Both the position numbers and the translations under genes were made by a program. From contig CAWELN010000014.1 in the NCBI GenBank assembly GCA_963809795.1, positions 124,001 to 188,000 of the forward strand: DNA of 64,000 bases, in the 5' to 3' direction. The stretch's first letter is position 1, and every line of letters begins with the position of its first letter. The notes below the pieces were generated by a model that was not told the DNA's origin, did no database searches, and saw nothing but the letters and a program-made list of their open reading frames with translations. This DNA is from DASUAS01 sp963809795. Lineage in GTDB: Bacteria > Actinomycetota > Acidimicrobiia > IMCC26256 > DASPTH01. This document shows, piece by piece, positions 24,457 through 32,796 of the stretch.

Positions 24457-25578
24457 GTGGCGCGCGCCTACCTCGACCACGCGTCGTCCTCGCCGTTGCG
24501 ACCGGTCGCGCTCGAGGCGATGCTCCCCTACCTACGCGACCACCACGCCGACCCCGGCCGGCTGCACGCCGAGGGACACGCCACCCGGGTGGCGGTCGAG
24601 TCGGCGCGCGAGCAGGTGGCGGCGCGCTTCGGCGCCCGGCCGCGCGAGGTCGTGTTCACCGCGACCGGCACCGAGGCGGTGAACACCGCGGTGTGGGGCG
24701 CGCTGGCGCGGGGCGGCGCCGCACACGTGGTCACCACCGCGGTCGAGCACTCGTCGGTCCTCGATTCGGTGGCGCGCGGCGCGACCGAGGTGACCACCGT
24801 CGGCGTCGACCGGCTCGGTCGCTTCGATCCCGCCGAGGTCGCGGCGGCCATCCGGCCCGACACGGTGCTGGTGTCCGTGCAGCTGGCCAACCACGAGGTG
24901 GGCACGTTGCAACCGGCGGCCGCGGTGGTCGAGGAGGCCCGGGCCCGCGACGTCGTCGTGCATGTCGACGCCTGCGCGGCGGCCGGCCACGTCGCCGTCG
25001 ACTTCGGCGGGTTGGGCGCCGACCTCTGTTCGGTCACCGGCCACAAGTTCGGCGGGCCCAAGGGCGCGGCCGCACTGCTGATCCGGCGCGGGTTGCGCTT
25101 CCCGCCGTTCCTGGTGGGTGGCGCGCAGGAACGGGCGCGGCGGGCCGGCATCGAGGACGTCCCCGCCATCGTGGGCTTCGGCGCCGCCGCGACCGACGCG
25201 CTCGACGCGGGCGACGACGACCGTCGCGAGCGCACGCTCTCGGAGCGACTGGCGCGCGAAGCGGTCGCGCGCGTGCCCGGGGTCGAGCGCTTCGGCGACC
25301 CGTCCGACTGCCTCCCCCACCTCGTCTGCCTCGGCATCGACGGCGTGGAGGCCGAGCCGATCCTGCTCGCGCTCGACCAGCGCGGGGTGGCGGTGCACTC
25401 GGGCTCGTCGTGCTCGAGCGAGTCGCTCGAGCCGTCGCCGGTGCTCACCGCGATGGGCGTCGACGCCGATCGCTCCTTGCGGGCCAGCGTCGGGTGGTCG
25501 TCGACCGATGCCGACGTCGACGCGTTCGTCGACGCGTTCCCGATCGTCGTCGAATCGCTGCGCGGACTCCGTCGGTAA
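24457..25578 (+). CDS. Cysteine desulfurase (IscS/NifS family)
   Basis: 373 residues. PLP enzyme that removes sulfur from cysteine for Fe-S clusters. AYLDHASSSPLRP at the start, SVTGHKFGGPKG with Lys197 for PLP, HVDACAAAGH and the catalytic loop HSGSSCSSES with Cys319; the longer loop sequence places it in the IscS/NifS (group I) class. GTG 24457 follows AAGGA at 8 nt and is preferred over TTG 24439. Immediately downstream of the SufR-like gene (25 nt). Its TAA stop forms the -10 of the DUF169 gene. Confidence 0.9.
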   Translation: MARAYLDHASSSPLRPVALEAMLPYLRDHHADPGRLHAEGHATRVAVESAREQVAARFGARPREVVFTATGTEAVNTAVWGALARGGAAHVVTTAVEHSSVLDSVARGATEVTTVGVDRLGRFDPAEVAAAIRPDTVLVSVQLANHEVGTLQPAAAVVEEARARDVVVHVDACAAAGHVAVDFGGLGADLCSVTGHKFGGPKGAAALLIRRGLRFPPFLVGGAQERARRAGIEDVPAIVGFGAAATDALDAGDDDRRERTLSERLAREAVARVPGVERFGDPSDCLPHLVCLGIDGVEAEPILLALDQRGVAVHSGSSCSSESLEPSPVLTAMGVDADRSLRASVGWSSTDADVDAFVDAFPIVVESLRGLRR

Positions 25579-25581
25579 GCT
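25576..25581 (+). promoter_or_regulatory. Leaderless-type -10 (TAAGCT) made from the desulfurase stop codon
   Basis: TAA is the stop codon of the desulfurase; TAAGCT ends 7 nt before the DUF169 ATG. Confidence 0.55.
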
Positions 25582-25588
25582 GCCGCCC

Positions 25589-26320
25589 ATGACCAACGAC
25601 TGGTCGGCCCTCGCCGCCGACCTCACCGAGATCCTGCACCTCAACACCGCCCCGCTGGCGATCACCTTCTCCGACGCGCCCCTCCCCGGCGTCGCGATGT
25701 TCGACGAGCCGATGCCGGCGCCGCTCCCCGACGGCCGCACCGGCCGCGTGCCCGCGGGCTGCGTCTTCTGGATGAAGGCCGCCGACCGCACGTTCGGCAC
25801 CGTCGCCGAGGACCACGGCAACTGCAGCGTCGGGAGCGTCACCCACGGGTTCAAGTCACTCGAGGAGGTGGCGGGCAACTCCGACGTCGCCGCGCTCCTC
25901 GACTCGGGCTGGGTCACCATGGACGTCGTCCCGGAGATCCCGGTGGTGCACGAGAAGCCGGGCGCCGTCACCTACGGGCCGCTGGCCGAGACGCCGGTCG
26001 ATCCCGACGTCGTGTTCCTGCGCCTCACCGGACGTCAGCTCATGGTGCTGTCCGACGCGATCCCACGCCTGCGCATCGAGGGCAAGCCGCAGTGCCACAT
26101 CGTCGCGGTGGCCAAGGAGGAAGGTGTGCCGGCGGCCAGCGTCGGGTGCGCGCTCAGTCGCGTGCGCACCGGCATGCCGCCGACGGAGATGACCTGCGCG
26201 ATCCCCGCGGCCGCGCTGCCGGAGATCCTGGCGTCGATCCGTCAGCACGCGGATGCCGACAGCACCGTCGCGCACTACGCGGCCGACGACGCGCAGCGGT
26301 TCTCCGCGAGTGCGGGCTAG
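25589..26320 (+). CDS. DUF169 family protein
   Basis: 243 residues resembling DUF169: LAADLTEILHLNTAPLAI near the start, then conserved cysteines in PAGCVFWMKA, DHGNCSVGS, PQCHIVAVAK, SVGCALSRVR and MTCAIPAA. The family is uncharacterised; the Cys pattern and this Fe-S neighbourhood make metal or cluster binding plausible (inference). No membrane segment. ATG 25589 has a 7-nt spacing from TAAGCT and no ribosome site. Its stop directly abuts the convergent NfuA-like stop. Confidence 0.78.
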   Translation: MTNDWSALAADLTEILHLNTAPLAITFSDAPLPGVAMFDEPMPAPLPDGRTGRVPAGCVFWMKAADRTFGTVAEDHGNCSVGSVTHGFKSLEEVAGNSDVAALLDSGWVTMDVVPEIPVVHEKPGAVTYGPLAETPVDPDVVFLRLTGRQLMVLSDAIPRLRIEGKPQCHIVAVAKEEGVPAASVGCALSRVRTGMPPTEMTCAIPAAALPEILASIRQHADADSTVAHYAADDAQRFSASAG

Positions 26321-26935
26321 TTACTTCTTCGCCGCTTCGTAGTACGGGTTGTCGCCCGATGCGTGGTCGGTGACGTCGACCACCTCGGTGATCTCCGGGA
26401 CGGAGTCGAGGATCGCCACCTCGATGCCCTGGCTCAGCGTGACCGAGGCCATGCCGCAGCCCTGGCATCCGCCGGACAGGCGGAGGTAGGCGATCGAGTC
26501 CTCGACCGCCACCAGCTCGGCGTACCCGCCGTGCGAGGCGATCGCGGGGTTGATCTGCTCCTCGAGCACCTGGATCACCCGCTGCGGCACCTCGCCCGAG
26601 AGATCGGCGTCCGGCCGGTCGGCGACGCGCGCACCCGGAGGCAGCGGCCGGTTCGGGTTCTGCATCACCATGCCGCCGTTGAACTCGAGCGTGGCACCCC
26701 GCAGCAGCTCGACGCTGTCGGGGGGGATGGCCACCGAGAGGTCGTCGTGGTGCTGGATGAGCACGTCGTCGCCGAGCTCGGCGGTGGGCCGGAACTCCAT
26801 CAGGTAGGTATAGGCGCCGGCCTGCTCCCCGCTCACCTCCACCCAGAGCGCGAGCGAGGCGGGGTCGCTCTCGGCGTTCCGCACATCGAGCACTGTCGCC
26901 CGCGCCTCGTCGGTGATGGTGAGGACTTGGTCCAT
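26321..26935 (-). CDS. NfuA-like Fe-S carrier (degenerate A-type domain plus NifU C-domain)
   Basis: 204 residues. Residues 1-105 resemble the HesB/IscA fold (LTITDEARATVLDVR, LEFNGGMVMQNPNRP) but lack its cysteines. Residues 125-200 are the NifU C-terminal domain with INPAIASHGGYAELV and SGGCQGCGMASVTLSQGIE; this CxxC binds a cluster at a dimer interface. NfuA proteins hand clusters to apo-enzymes such as aconitase, encoded 3 kb away. ATG 26935 (TATCAT, 7-nt gap) is preferred over ATG 26944, which lies inside that hexamer region. Convergent with DUF169. Confidence 0.85.
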   Translation of the reverse strand: MDQVLTITDEARATVLDVRNAESDPASLALWVEVSGEQAGAYTYLMEFRPTAELGDDVLIQHHDDLSVAIPPDSVELLRGATLEFNGGMVMQNPNRPLPPGARVADRPDADLSGEVPQRVIQVLEEQINPAIASHGGYAELVAVEDSIAYLRLSGGCQGCGMASVTLSQGIEVAILDSVPEITEVVDVTDHASGDNPYYEAAKK

Positions 26936-26942
26936 GGCCGTC

Positions 26943-26948
26943 ATGATA
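26943..26948 (-). promoter_or_regulatory. Leaderless-type -10 (TATCAT) of the NfuA-like gene
   Basis: Ends 7 nt before ATG 26935. On the plus strand the same bases give CATGAT, a 5/6 match to TANNNT, 6 nt before the ATP-grasp GTG, so this may also be a shared divergent promoter. Confidence 0.55.
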
Positions 26949-26953
26949 GGTCC

Positions 26954-28128
26954 GTGCCGCGGATCCTCCTCCTGCTGCCCACCTCCACCTACCGGGCGCC
27001 TGATTTCGTGCGGGCGGCGGCCCGTCTCGGCGTCGACGTGGTCGTCGGCTCGGAGGAGGCGCAGGCGCTGGCAGCAGGGATGGGCGATCGGGCGGTGGTG
27101 GTGCCGCTCGACGACCCCGAGGTGGCCGCCGACGCCATCGTGGCGCTCGACCGACGGGCCGCGGTCGACGCGGTGGTGGCGGTCGACGACCGGGGTGTCC
27201 TGGCCGCCGCCACCGCGGGCGAGCGACTCGGCTTCCCCCACAACCCGCCCGCCGCGGTCGCCGCCACCCGCGACAAGGCGTCGATGCGGACCGCGCTGGC
27301 ACGGGCGGAGGTGCCGCAACCGAGGTTCGTCGTCGACTCCCCGCCCGACTTCGCCTACCCCTGGGTCATGAAGCCGCTCGACCGCTCGGGGAGTCAGGGC
27401 GTGATCCGCGTCGACGATGCCGAGGCGGCGCGCGCCGCCGTCGCCCGGATCGGTGCCATCGCCCCCGGACCGGTGCTCGTGGAGGAGTACGTGCCGGGGT
27501 TCGAGGTCGCGGTCGAGGGCCTCCTGCGCGAGGGCGAGCTCGAGCTGCTCGCGGTGTTCGACAAGCCCGACCCGCTGGTGGGACCGTATTTCGAGGAGAC
27601 CATCTACGTCACGCCGTCGCGCCTCGACCCGACGACGCTCGCGCGCGTGGAGGACGTGGCGGCGCGTGCCTGCGCCGCGATCGGTCTGGTCGAAGGGCCG
27701 GTGCACGCCGAGCTGCGGGTCGACGGCGACCGCGTGTGGGTGATCGAGGTCGCGGCCCGGTCGATCGGCGGGTTGTGCGCGCGTGCCCTCCGCTTCGGTG
27801 CCGGCATCGCGCTGGAGGAGGTGATCCTCCGACACGCGCTGGGGATGCCTCTCGACGGCCTGGCCCGTGAGCCGGCGGCGTCGGGCGTGATGATGCTCCC
27901 CATCCCCCACGCCGGTGTGCTGCGCACGGTCGACGGCGAGGACGCCGCGCGCGCGGTCCCCGGGATCACCGGGCTCGAGATCACCGTGCCCCGTGGCCGC
28001 CGGGTGGTGCCGGTGCCGGAAGGTGACCGCTACCTCGGCTTCCTGTTCGCGCGGGGGAGACGCCCGCCGACGTGGAAGCCGCGCTGCGGGCGGCGCACGA
28101 CGCGCTGGCGATCCGCATCGACACCTAG
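26954..28128 (+). CDS. ATP-grasp carboxylate-amine ligase-like protein, frameshifted near its 3' end
   Basis: 391 residues after adding one base in the GGGGG run near 28055. N-terminal pre-ATP-grasp fold (ILLLLPTSTYRAPDFV, AVVAVDDRGVLAAA), then ATP-grasp: PWVMKPLDRSGSQGVIRV (lysine and glycine loop), VLVEEYVPGFEVAVEGLL and VHAELRVDGDRVWVIEVAAR with the metal-binding Glu. A C-terminal biotin-carboxylase-like tail ends LRAAHDALAIRIDT in the restored frame. It likely joins a carboxylate to an amine using ATP. No partner substrate is encoded nearby except through the radical SAM gene, whose -10 uses this gene's stop codon. Start GTG 26954 lacks a ribosome site. Confidence 0.82.
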
Positions 28129-28131
28129 CCT
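28126..28131 (+). promoter_or_regulatory. Leaderless-type -10 (TAGCCT) made from the ATP-grasp stop codon
   Basis: TAG is the restored stop of the ATP-grasp gene; the hexamer ends 6 nt before the GTG of the radical SAM gene. Confidence 0.55.
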
Positions 28132-28137
28132 GGACCG

Positions 28138-29427
28138 GTGCGCATCCTCCTGGTGGCCACCTACGAGCTCGGCCAGCAGCCGGGCAGCCTCGGTACCGCG
28201 GCGGCCCACCTGCGAGCAGCCGGTCACGACGTGCGCGCGGTCGACGTCTCGGTCGACGACTGGGACGTCGCGCTCGCGACGTGGGCGGACGAGATCGCGT
28301 TCTCGGTCCCGATGCACACCGCCACCCGCCTCGCCCGCGACCTCGCGCGCGACCTCGCCCGCACCGTCGATCGCCCCGTGCGGTGCTTCGGGCTCTATGC
28401 CGACCAGTGCACCGACTTCGCCACCCCGGTCGAATGGGACGCCCCGATCCCGGCCCGCGATCTGCTGCCGCCACTCGACCGCTACGCCCGGCTCGAAGTC
28501 GGCAGCGAGCAGCGCCTCGTCGGAGCGGTGCTGGCTTCGCACGGGTGCGCGCACCGCTGCCGACACTGCCCGGTGCCGGTGGTGTTCGACGGCCGGGTCC
28601 GCCGGCTCGACGAGGACGCGGTGCTCGCCGACATCGCGCAACTGGTCGAGGCCGGCGCGCGCCACATCACCTTCGGCGACCCCGACTTCCTGAACGCGCC
28701 GCCGCACTCGCGGCGCGTCGTGCGGGCGATGCACGAGCGGTTCCCCGACGTCACCTTCGACTGCACGGTCAAGGTCGAGCACGTTCTCCGGTATCGCGGT
28801 CTGCGGCACGACGACCTCTGGCCGGAGCTGGCCGACGCCGGGTGCCTCTTCGTGGTGTCGGCATTCGAGTCGGTCGACGACGCGGTGCTGGCCCGGCTCG
28901 ACAAGGGGCACAGCACGGCGGATGCCGGGAGCGCCGTCGGCGTGTTGCGCGACGCGGGCATCGACGTCCGGCCGTCGTGGCTGCCGTTCACGCCGTGGAC
29001 CACCCGCGAGAGCTTCGTGGCGTTGCTCGACTTCGTCCACGACCACGACCTGGTCGGCAGCGTCGACCCGGTGCAGTACAGCGTGCGGCTGCTGCTCCCG
29101 AAGGGTTCGCTGTTCCTCACTCATCCGGATCTCGTCCCGCACGTCGGTCCCTGGGACGAGGCACGGTCGACGTTCTCGTGGCGGTCGGCCGACCCGGCGG
29201 TCGACGAGCTGCAGCAGCGGGTCGCGGCGCTGGTCGAGGCGGACGGCGACGCGCGCGACCTCTACGCGGCGGTCCGGGCCGCGGCCGGCGCGCCGCCCGT
29301 CGACCTCACGAACGCAACCGTCGGACGCCCGCGCCTCACCGAGAGCTGGTTCTGCTGCGCCGAGCCCACCGAGCTCCAGTTGCAGCGGTCCGGCGCCACC
29401 GAGGTGTCGTTCCAAAGTCGTTGCTAG
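28138..29427 (+). CDS. CUAEP/CCAEP-tail radical SAM protein (Cys form)
   Basis: 429 residues. Residues 1-110 look like a B12-binding-type Rossmann domain (RILLVATYELGQQPGSLGTA) without the DxHxxG cobalamin motif. The radical SAM core has C137-x3-C141-x2-C144 (SHGCAHRCRHC) and HITFGDPDFLN, as in methylthiotransferase-like enzymes. Near the end LTESWFCCAEPTEL contains CCAEP (Cys406-Pro410), the tail that I recall naming an uncharacterised family in which the second Cys is selenocysteine in some members; here the codon is TGC. The GTG start has a 6-nt spaced TAGCCT. Partner of the ATP-grasp gene. Reaction unknown. Confidence 0.85.
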   Translation: MRILLVATYELGQQPGSLGTAAAHLRAAGHDVRAVDVSVDDWDVALATWADEIAFSVPMHTATRLARDLARDLARTVDRPVRCFGLYADQCTDFATPVEWDAPIPARDLLPPLDRYARLEVGSEQRLVGAVLASHGCAHRCRHCPVPVVFDGRVRRLDEDAVLADIAQLVEAGARHITFGDPDFLNAPPHSRRVVRAMHERFPDVTFDCTVKVEHVLRYRGLRHDDLWPELADAGCLFVVSAFESVDDAVLARLDKGHSTADAGSAVGVLRDAGIDVRPSWLPFTPWTTRESFVALLDFVHDHDLVGSVDPVQYSVRLLLPKGSLFLTHPDLVPHVGPWDEARSTFSWRSADPAVDELQQRVAALVEADGDARDLYAAVRAAAGAPPVDLTNATVGRPRLTESWFCCAEPTELQLQRSGATEVSFQSRC

Positions 29428-29478
29428 CGCCGGTGCAAGCACATGCGCTTGCACCCGTGCTTGCGCCGGTGCAAGCAC
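29421..29478. repeat. Array of five 10-bp palindromes at 12-bp period
   Basis: Units begin at 29421, 29433, 29445, 29457 and 29469: TTGCTAGCGC, GTGCAAGCAC, GCGCTTGCAC, GTGCTTGCGC, GTGCAAGCAC. Neighbouring units also pair, for example a perfect 11-bp stem 29454-29464 / 29471-29481. The first unit includes the radical SAM stop codon. Could be a terminator or a multi-site operator. Confidence 0.8.
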
Positions 29479-29545
29479 GGGCTCCGGAACAACAATGTGC
29501 GCGCGGCGGCGCGACCGAGCGGCGATGGATGTCACAGGGCAGTCG

Positions 29546-29551
29546 TATGGT
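29546..29551 (+). promoter_or_regulatory. Leaderless-type -10 (TATGGT) of the RHH gene
   Basis: Ends 6 nt before ATG 29558, with no ribosome site between. It lies 68 bp downstream of the palindrome array. Confidence 0.6.
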
Positions 29552-29557
29552 CGGCTC

Positions 29558-29947
29558 ATGTCCGCCGCTGTCGTCTACCTCCGCATGGCGCCCGCGTTGC
29601 GCGACGCCCTCCGCAACCACGCCGCCGAGAGCGGCGTGTCGCTGAACGCCTTCGCGGTGCAGGCGCTCGCGGCGGCTGCGGGGCCCGAGTTCCTGCGCGA
29701 CGTGCGCGCCGGCGGCACGCCGTCGTCGGTGGGCGACGAACGCCGAGTGTTGGAGCGTCCATCGGCCGACCGGATGCGCCCGATCGTCACGCAGTACGTG
29801 AGCTACTGGGTCGACCGGTTGGGCCGGGAGGCGACGTCGCGGGTCATCCAAAACAGCAAGGACCACGACCGGGTATGGGCCTGGTACGTCGGCCGCCAAG
29901 CGGAGCTGGCCACGCTGGCCGGGGTCAGCTCCCCCGGAGGACGTTGA
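29558..29947 (+). CDS. Ribbon-helix-helix (HicB/Arc-like) small protein
   Basis: 129 residues. The first 45 (VVYLRMAPALRDALRNHAA, SGVSLNAFAVQALAAAA) fit a ribbon-helix-helix fold, like antitoxins and Arc-type repressors. The remaining 80 residues are basic and helical (RMRPIVTQYVSYWVDRLG, DHDRVWAWYVGRQAEL) and unrecognised. No toxin gene is adjacent. The upstream palindrome array is an obvious candidate binding site for such a dimeric protein, which would make it a local regulator of itself or the radical SAM operon (inference). Overlaps the convergent aconitase end by 23 bp. Confidence 0.7.
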   Translation: MSAAVVYLRMAPALRDALRNHAAESGVSLNAFAVQALAAAAGPEFLRDVRAGGTPSSVGDERRVLERPSADRMRPIVTQYVSYWVDRLGREATSRVIQNSKDHDRVWAWYVGRQAELATLAGVSSPGGR

Positions 29948-32201
29948 GGGCGGAGCCGGCGCGGAACCAGGCGATGTGCTCGTCGGACATCGTGTGCGTG
30001 GTGCTGATGGTGTCGGTGGTGCCGTCGGCGTGGTGCACACGCACCTCGACCGGGCGGCCCGGCGCGAGTTCGGCGAGCCCGACGATGTCGACGGTGTCGT
30101 CGTGGCGGATGCGCTCGTAGTCATCGGGGTTGGCGAACGTGAGGGCGAGCACGCCCTGCTTCTTCAGGTTCGCCTCGTGGATGCGCGCGAACGAGCGGAC
30201 GATCACGGCCCGGCCGTTCATGTAGCGCGGCTCCATCGCCGCGTGCTCCCGCGACGATCCCTCGCCGTAGTTCTCGTCGCCGATCGCGACCCAGAAGATC
30301 CCGGCCTGCTTGTAGGCCTTGGCGAGATCGGGGAGCGGCACGACTGATCCGTCGCGCACGTCGACGCCGGAGCCGGGCGGGTCGAGCGCGAACGCGTTGT
30401 TCACGCCGATGAACAGGTTGCCCGAGATGTTGGTGAGGTGACCGCGGTACCGCAGCCACGGACCGGCCGGCGAGATGTGGTCGGTGGTGCACTTGCCCAC
30501 CGCCTTCATCAGCACCTGCATCCCGGTGAAGTCGTTGCCGTCCCAGGCCAGGAACGGCTGGAGCAGCTCCAGCCGCTCGGAGTCGGGCTTCACCACGACC
30601 TCGACGCTCGACGGGTCGTCGGCCGGCGGCTGGAACCCGGACTCACCGGGGTCGAAGCCGCGGCCCGGCAGCTCGTCGGCCGACGGCGGCACGAGCTGCA
30701 CCTTGGTGCCGTCGTCAGCGACGACCGGCTCGCGCACGAAGTCGACGTCGAGGCGTCCGGTGAGCGCCATCGCGGTGACCGTCTCGGGCGAGCCGATGAA
30801 CGAGAGCGTCGCCGCGTTGCCGTCGTTGCGGGCCGGGAAGTTGCGGTTGAACGACGACACGATCGTGTTGCGGTCACCCTTCTCGATGTCGTCGCGTTGC
30901 CACTGGCCGATGCACGGCCCGCACGCGTTCGCCAGCACCGTGGCGCCGATCGCCTCGAGGTCGGCGAGCAGGCCGTCGCGCTCGATGGTGGCCCGCACCT
31001 GCTCCGAGCCCGGCGTGATCAGCAACGGCGTCTTGACCCTCAGACCCGCGGCCTTCGCCTGCCGGGCGACGTTCGCGGCGCGCCCGATGTCCTCGTACGA
31101 CGAGTTGGTGCACGAACCGACGAGGGCGTAGCTGATGTCGACCGGGTAGTCCTCCTCCCGCGCCGCACGCCCCACCTCGGAGATCGGGCGGTCGAGGTCG
31201 GGGGTGTGCGGGCCGACCAGGTGCGGTTCGAGCTCGTCGAGGTCGATGTCGATGACGCGGTCGAAGAAGCGCTCGGGGTCGTCGAGGACCTCGGCGTCGA
31301 CCCGGAGGTGCTCGGCATGGGCGTCGGCGAGGTCGGCGAGGGCCTCGCGACCGGTCGCCTTGAGGTAGGCGGCCGAGCGGGCGTCGTACGGGAACAGCGA
31401 GCAGGTGGCGCCGATCTCGGCGCCCATGTTGCAGATGGTCGCCTTGCCGGTGGCGGAGATCGACTCGGCGCCGGGGCCGAAGTACTCGACGATCGCGCCG
31501 GTGCCGCCCTTCACGGTGAGGATGCCCGCCACCTTCAGGATCACGTCCTTGGCCGCCGCCCAGCCCGAGAGCTCGCCCTGCAGGTGCACACCGATGACCT
31601 TCGGCACCCGCGTGTTGAACGGCCAGCCGGCCATGACGTCGACCGCGTCGGCGCCACCGACGCCGATGGCGACCATGCCGAGGCCGCCGGCGTTGGGGGT
31701 GTGGCTGTCGGTGCCGATCATCATCCCGCCCGGGAACGCGTACTGCTCGAGCACGACCTGGTGGATGATCCCGGAGCCCGGCTTCCAGAAGCCGATGCCG
31801 TACTTCGCCGAGACGGTGCGCAGGAACTCGTACACCTCCGAGTTCACGTCGAGCGCGGTCTTGAGGTCGGGATCGGCGCCCACCCGGGCCTGGATCAGGT
31901 GGTCACAGTGCACGGTGCTCGGGACCTGCACGGTCGGCAGCCCGGCGGTCATGAACTGCAGCAGCGCCATCTGCGCGGTGGCGTCCTGCATCGCCACGCG
32001 GTCGGGCCGGTAGTCGGCGTAGTCGACGCCGCGGTCGAGGCCGACGGTGGACGGATCGTCGGCGTGGGCGGACAGCACCTTCTCGGCGAACGTGAGCGGG
32101 CGACCGAGTCGTCGGCGGGTGTCGGCGAGGGCCCGCGGGTAACGCGCGTAGGCGGTCTCGACGAGCTCGAGCGGCGTGGTGGGGCCGACGGTCGTTGCCA
32201 T
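29925..32201 (-). CDS. acn: Aconitate hydratase, mitochondrial-type
   Basis: 758 residues. Interconverts citrate and isocitrate in the TCA cycle with a [4Fe-4S] cluster. Seen: TVHCDHLIQA, IGTDSHTPNAGGLGMVAIG, ALVGSCTNSSYEDIGRAA and NACGPCIGQW with the three cluster cysteines, and GSSREHAAMEPRYMNGRAV in the swivel domain. The length and the SCTNSSYEDIGR segment match eukaryotic mitochondrial aconitase (about 755) rather than the 900-residue AcnA usual in Actinobacteria. ATG 32201 follows GAGGAAGAGG. It is followed by no operon partner and preceded by a 46-nt gap to the co-directional Rrf2 regulator. Confidence 0.93.
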   Translation of the reverse strand: MATTVGPTTPLELVETAYARYPRALADTRRRLGRPLTFAEKVLSAHADDPSTVGLDRGVDYADYRPDRVAMQDATAQMALLQFMTAGLPTVQVPSTVHCDHLIQARVGADPDLKTALDVNSEVYEFLRTVSAKYGIGFWKPGSGIIHQVVLEQYAFPGGMMIGTDSHTPNAGGLGMVAIGVGGADAVDVMAGWPFNTRVPKVIGVHLQGELSGWAAAKDVILKVAGILTVKGGTGAIVEYFGPGAESISATGKATICNMGAEIGATCSLFPYDARSAAYLKATGREALADLADAHAEHLRVDAEVLDDPERFFDRVIDIDLDELEPHLVGPHTPDLDRPISEVGRAAREEDYPVDISYALVGSCTNSSYEDIGRAANVARQAKAAGLRVKTPLLITPGSEQVRATIERDGLLADLEAIGATVLANACGPCIGQWQRDDIEKGDRNTIVSSFNRNFPARNDGNAATLSFIGSPETVTAMALTGRLDVDFVREPVVADDGTKVQLVPPSADELPGRGFDPGESGFQPPADDPSSVEVVVKPDSERLELLQPFLAWDGNDFTGMQVLMKAVGKCTTDHISPAGPWLRYRGHLTNISGNLFIGVNNAFALDPPGSGVDVRDGSVVPLPDLAKAYKQAGIFWVAIGDENYGEGSSREHAAMEPRYMNGRAVIVRSFARIHEANLKKQGVLALTFANPDDYERIRHDDTVDIVGLAELAPGRPVEVRVHHADGTTDTISTTHTMSDEHIAWFRAGSALNVLRGS

Positions 32202-32247
32202 GATGTCCTCTTCCTCGCTCGATGTCCCTGCGTCGAATCTACGCCCG

Positions 32248-32703
32248 TCAGTGCGGTTTCCAAGCCTCCGGGTCCTCGGTCAACCGCTCGATCGGTCGGG
32301 GTAGACGCCCGGCGGCGACGTCGGCCACCGTGACCTTCTCGAGCACGCCCCGCAACGCGGCCCGCACCGCGATCCACACCTCGGGCAGGCGCTCCGCCGG
32401 CCCGTCGTACGACAGTGATTCCGGGCGGATGTCGCGCACCGCGGCGAGCGGCCCCTCGATGGCCCGCATGATGTCGGCCAGCGCGATCGCGCTCGCGGGC
32501 CGGGCGAGGCGCGAGCCGCCGTCGGCCCCCCGGTGCGTGGCGACGATCCCGGCGCGCCGGAGGTCGGTGAGGATGTTGTCGAGGAAGTGGCGGGGGATGC
32601 CCTGGGCCTCGGCGATGCGGTCGGCCTTCACCAACCCCCCGTCGGCGGCGGCGAGCTCGAGCACGGCCCGGACCGCGTAGTCGGCCTTCGCCGTCACCTT
32701 CAC
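32248..32703 (-). CDS. Rrf2-family transcriptional regulator without cysteines
   Basis: 151 residues. Winged helix KVTAKADYAVRAVLELAAA, IAEAQGIPRHFLDNILTDLRRAGIV and HRGADGGSRLARP are textbook Rrf2. IscR and NsrR bind clusters by three Cys near residue 95; this protein has no Cys at all, which points to a CymR-like sulfur or metabolite sensor. GTG 32703 follows GAGGAGA. It is divergent from a TauE/SafE permease often used for sulfonate or sulfite, so it may regulate that gene. Upstream of aconitase in the same direction. Confidence 0.85.
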   Translation of the reverse strand: MKVTAKADYAVRAVLELAAADGGLVKADRIAEAQGIPRHFLDNILTDLRRAGIVATHRGADGGSRLARPASAIALADIMRAIEGPLAAVRDIRPESLSYDGPAERLPEVWIAVRAALRGVLEKVTVADVAAGRLPRPIERLTEDPEAWKPH

Positions 32704-32729
32704 CCCGCGTCTCCTCGAACCAGCCCGAC

Positions 32730-32759
32730 TTGACCTCCCGCCCGCCGAAACCCTACAAT
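32730..32759 (+). promoter_or_regulatory. Sigma70-like promoter of the TauE/SafE permease
   Basis: TTGACC (32730-32735) and TACAAT (32754-32759) with an 18-bp spacer, the best consensus promoter in the window. The leader contains GTCGAC and ACTAGT palindromes (32759-32769 region), possible Rrf2 sites. Confidence 0.65.
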
Positions 32760-32796
32760 GTCGACTAGTTCAGTTGCCTTTACCGGGATACGGCTC

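Noticed and set aside
29353..29367. Selenocysteine in the radical SAM tail.
   Set aside because: Both codons before GCC GAG are TGC, so this is the CCAEP (Cys) form.
29421..29481. Possible CRISPR-like array.
   Set aside because: Units are 10 bp with 2-bp spacers and no cas gene; far too short.
32758..32796. ATG 32758 as the TauE/SafE start.
   Set aside because: It lies inside the TACAAT -10 and the 13 codons contain ATA, AGT, TCA and TTT, unlike the gene.
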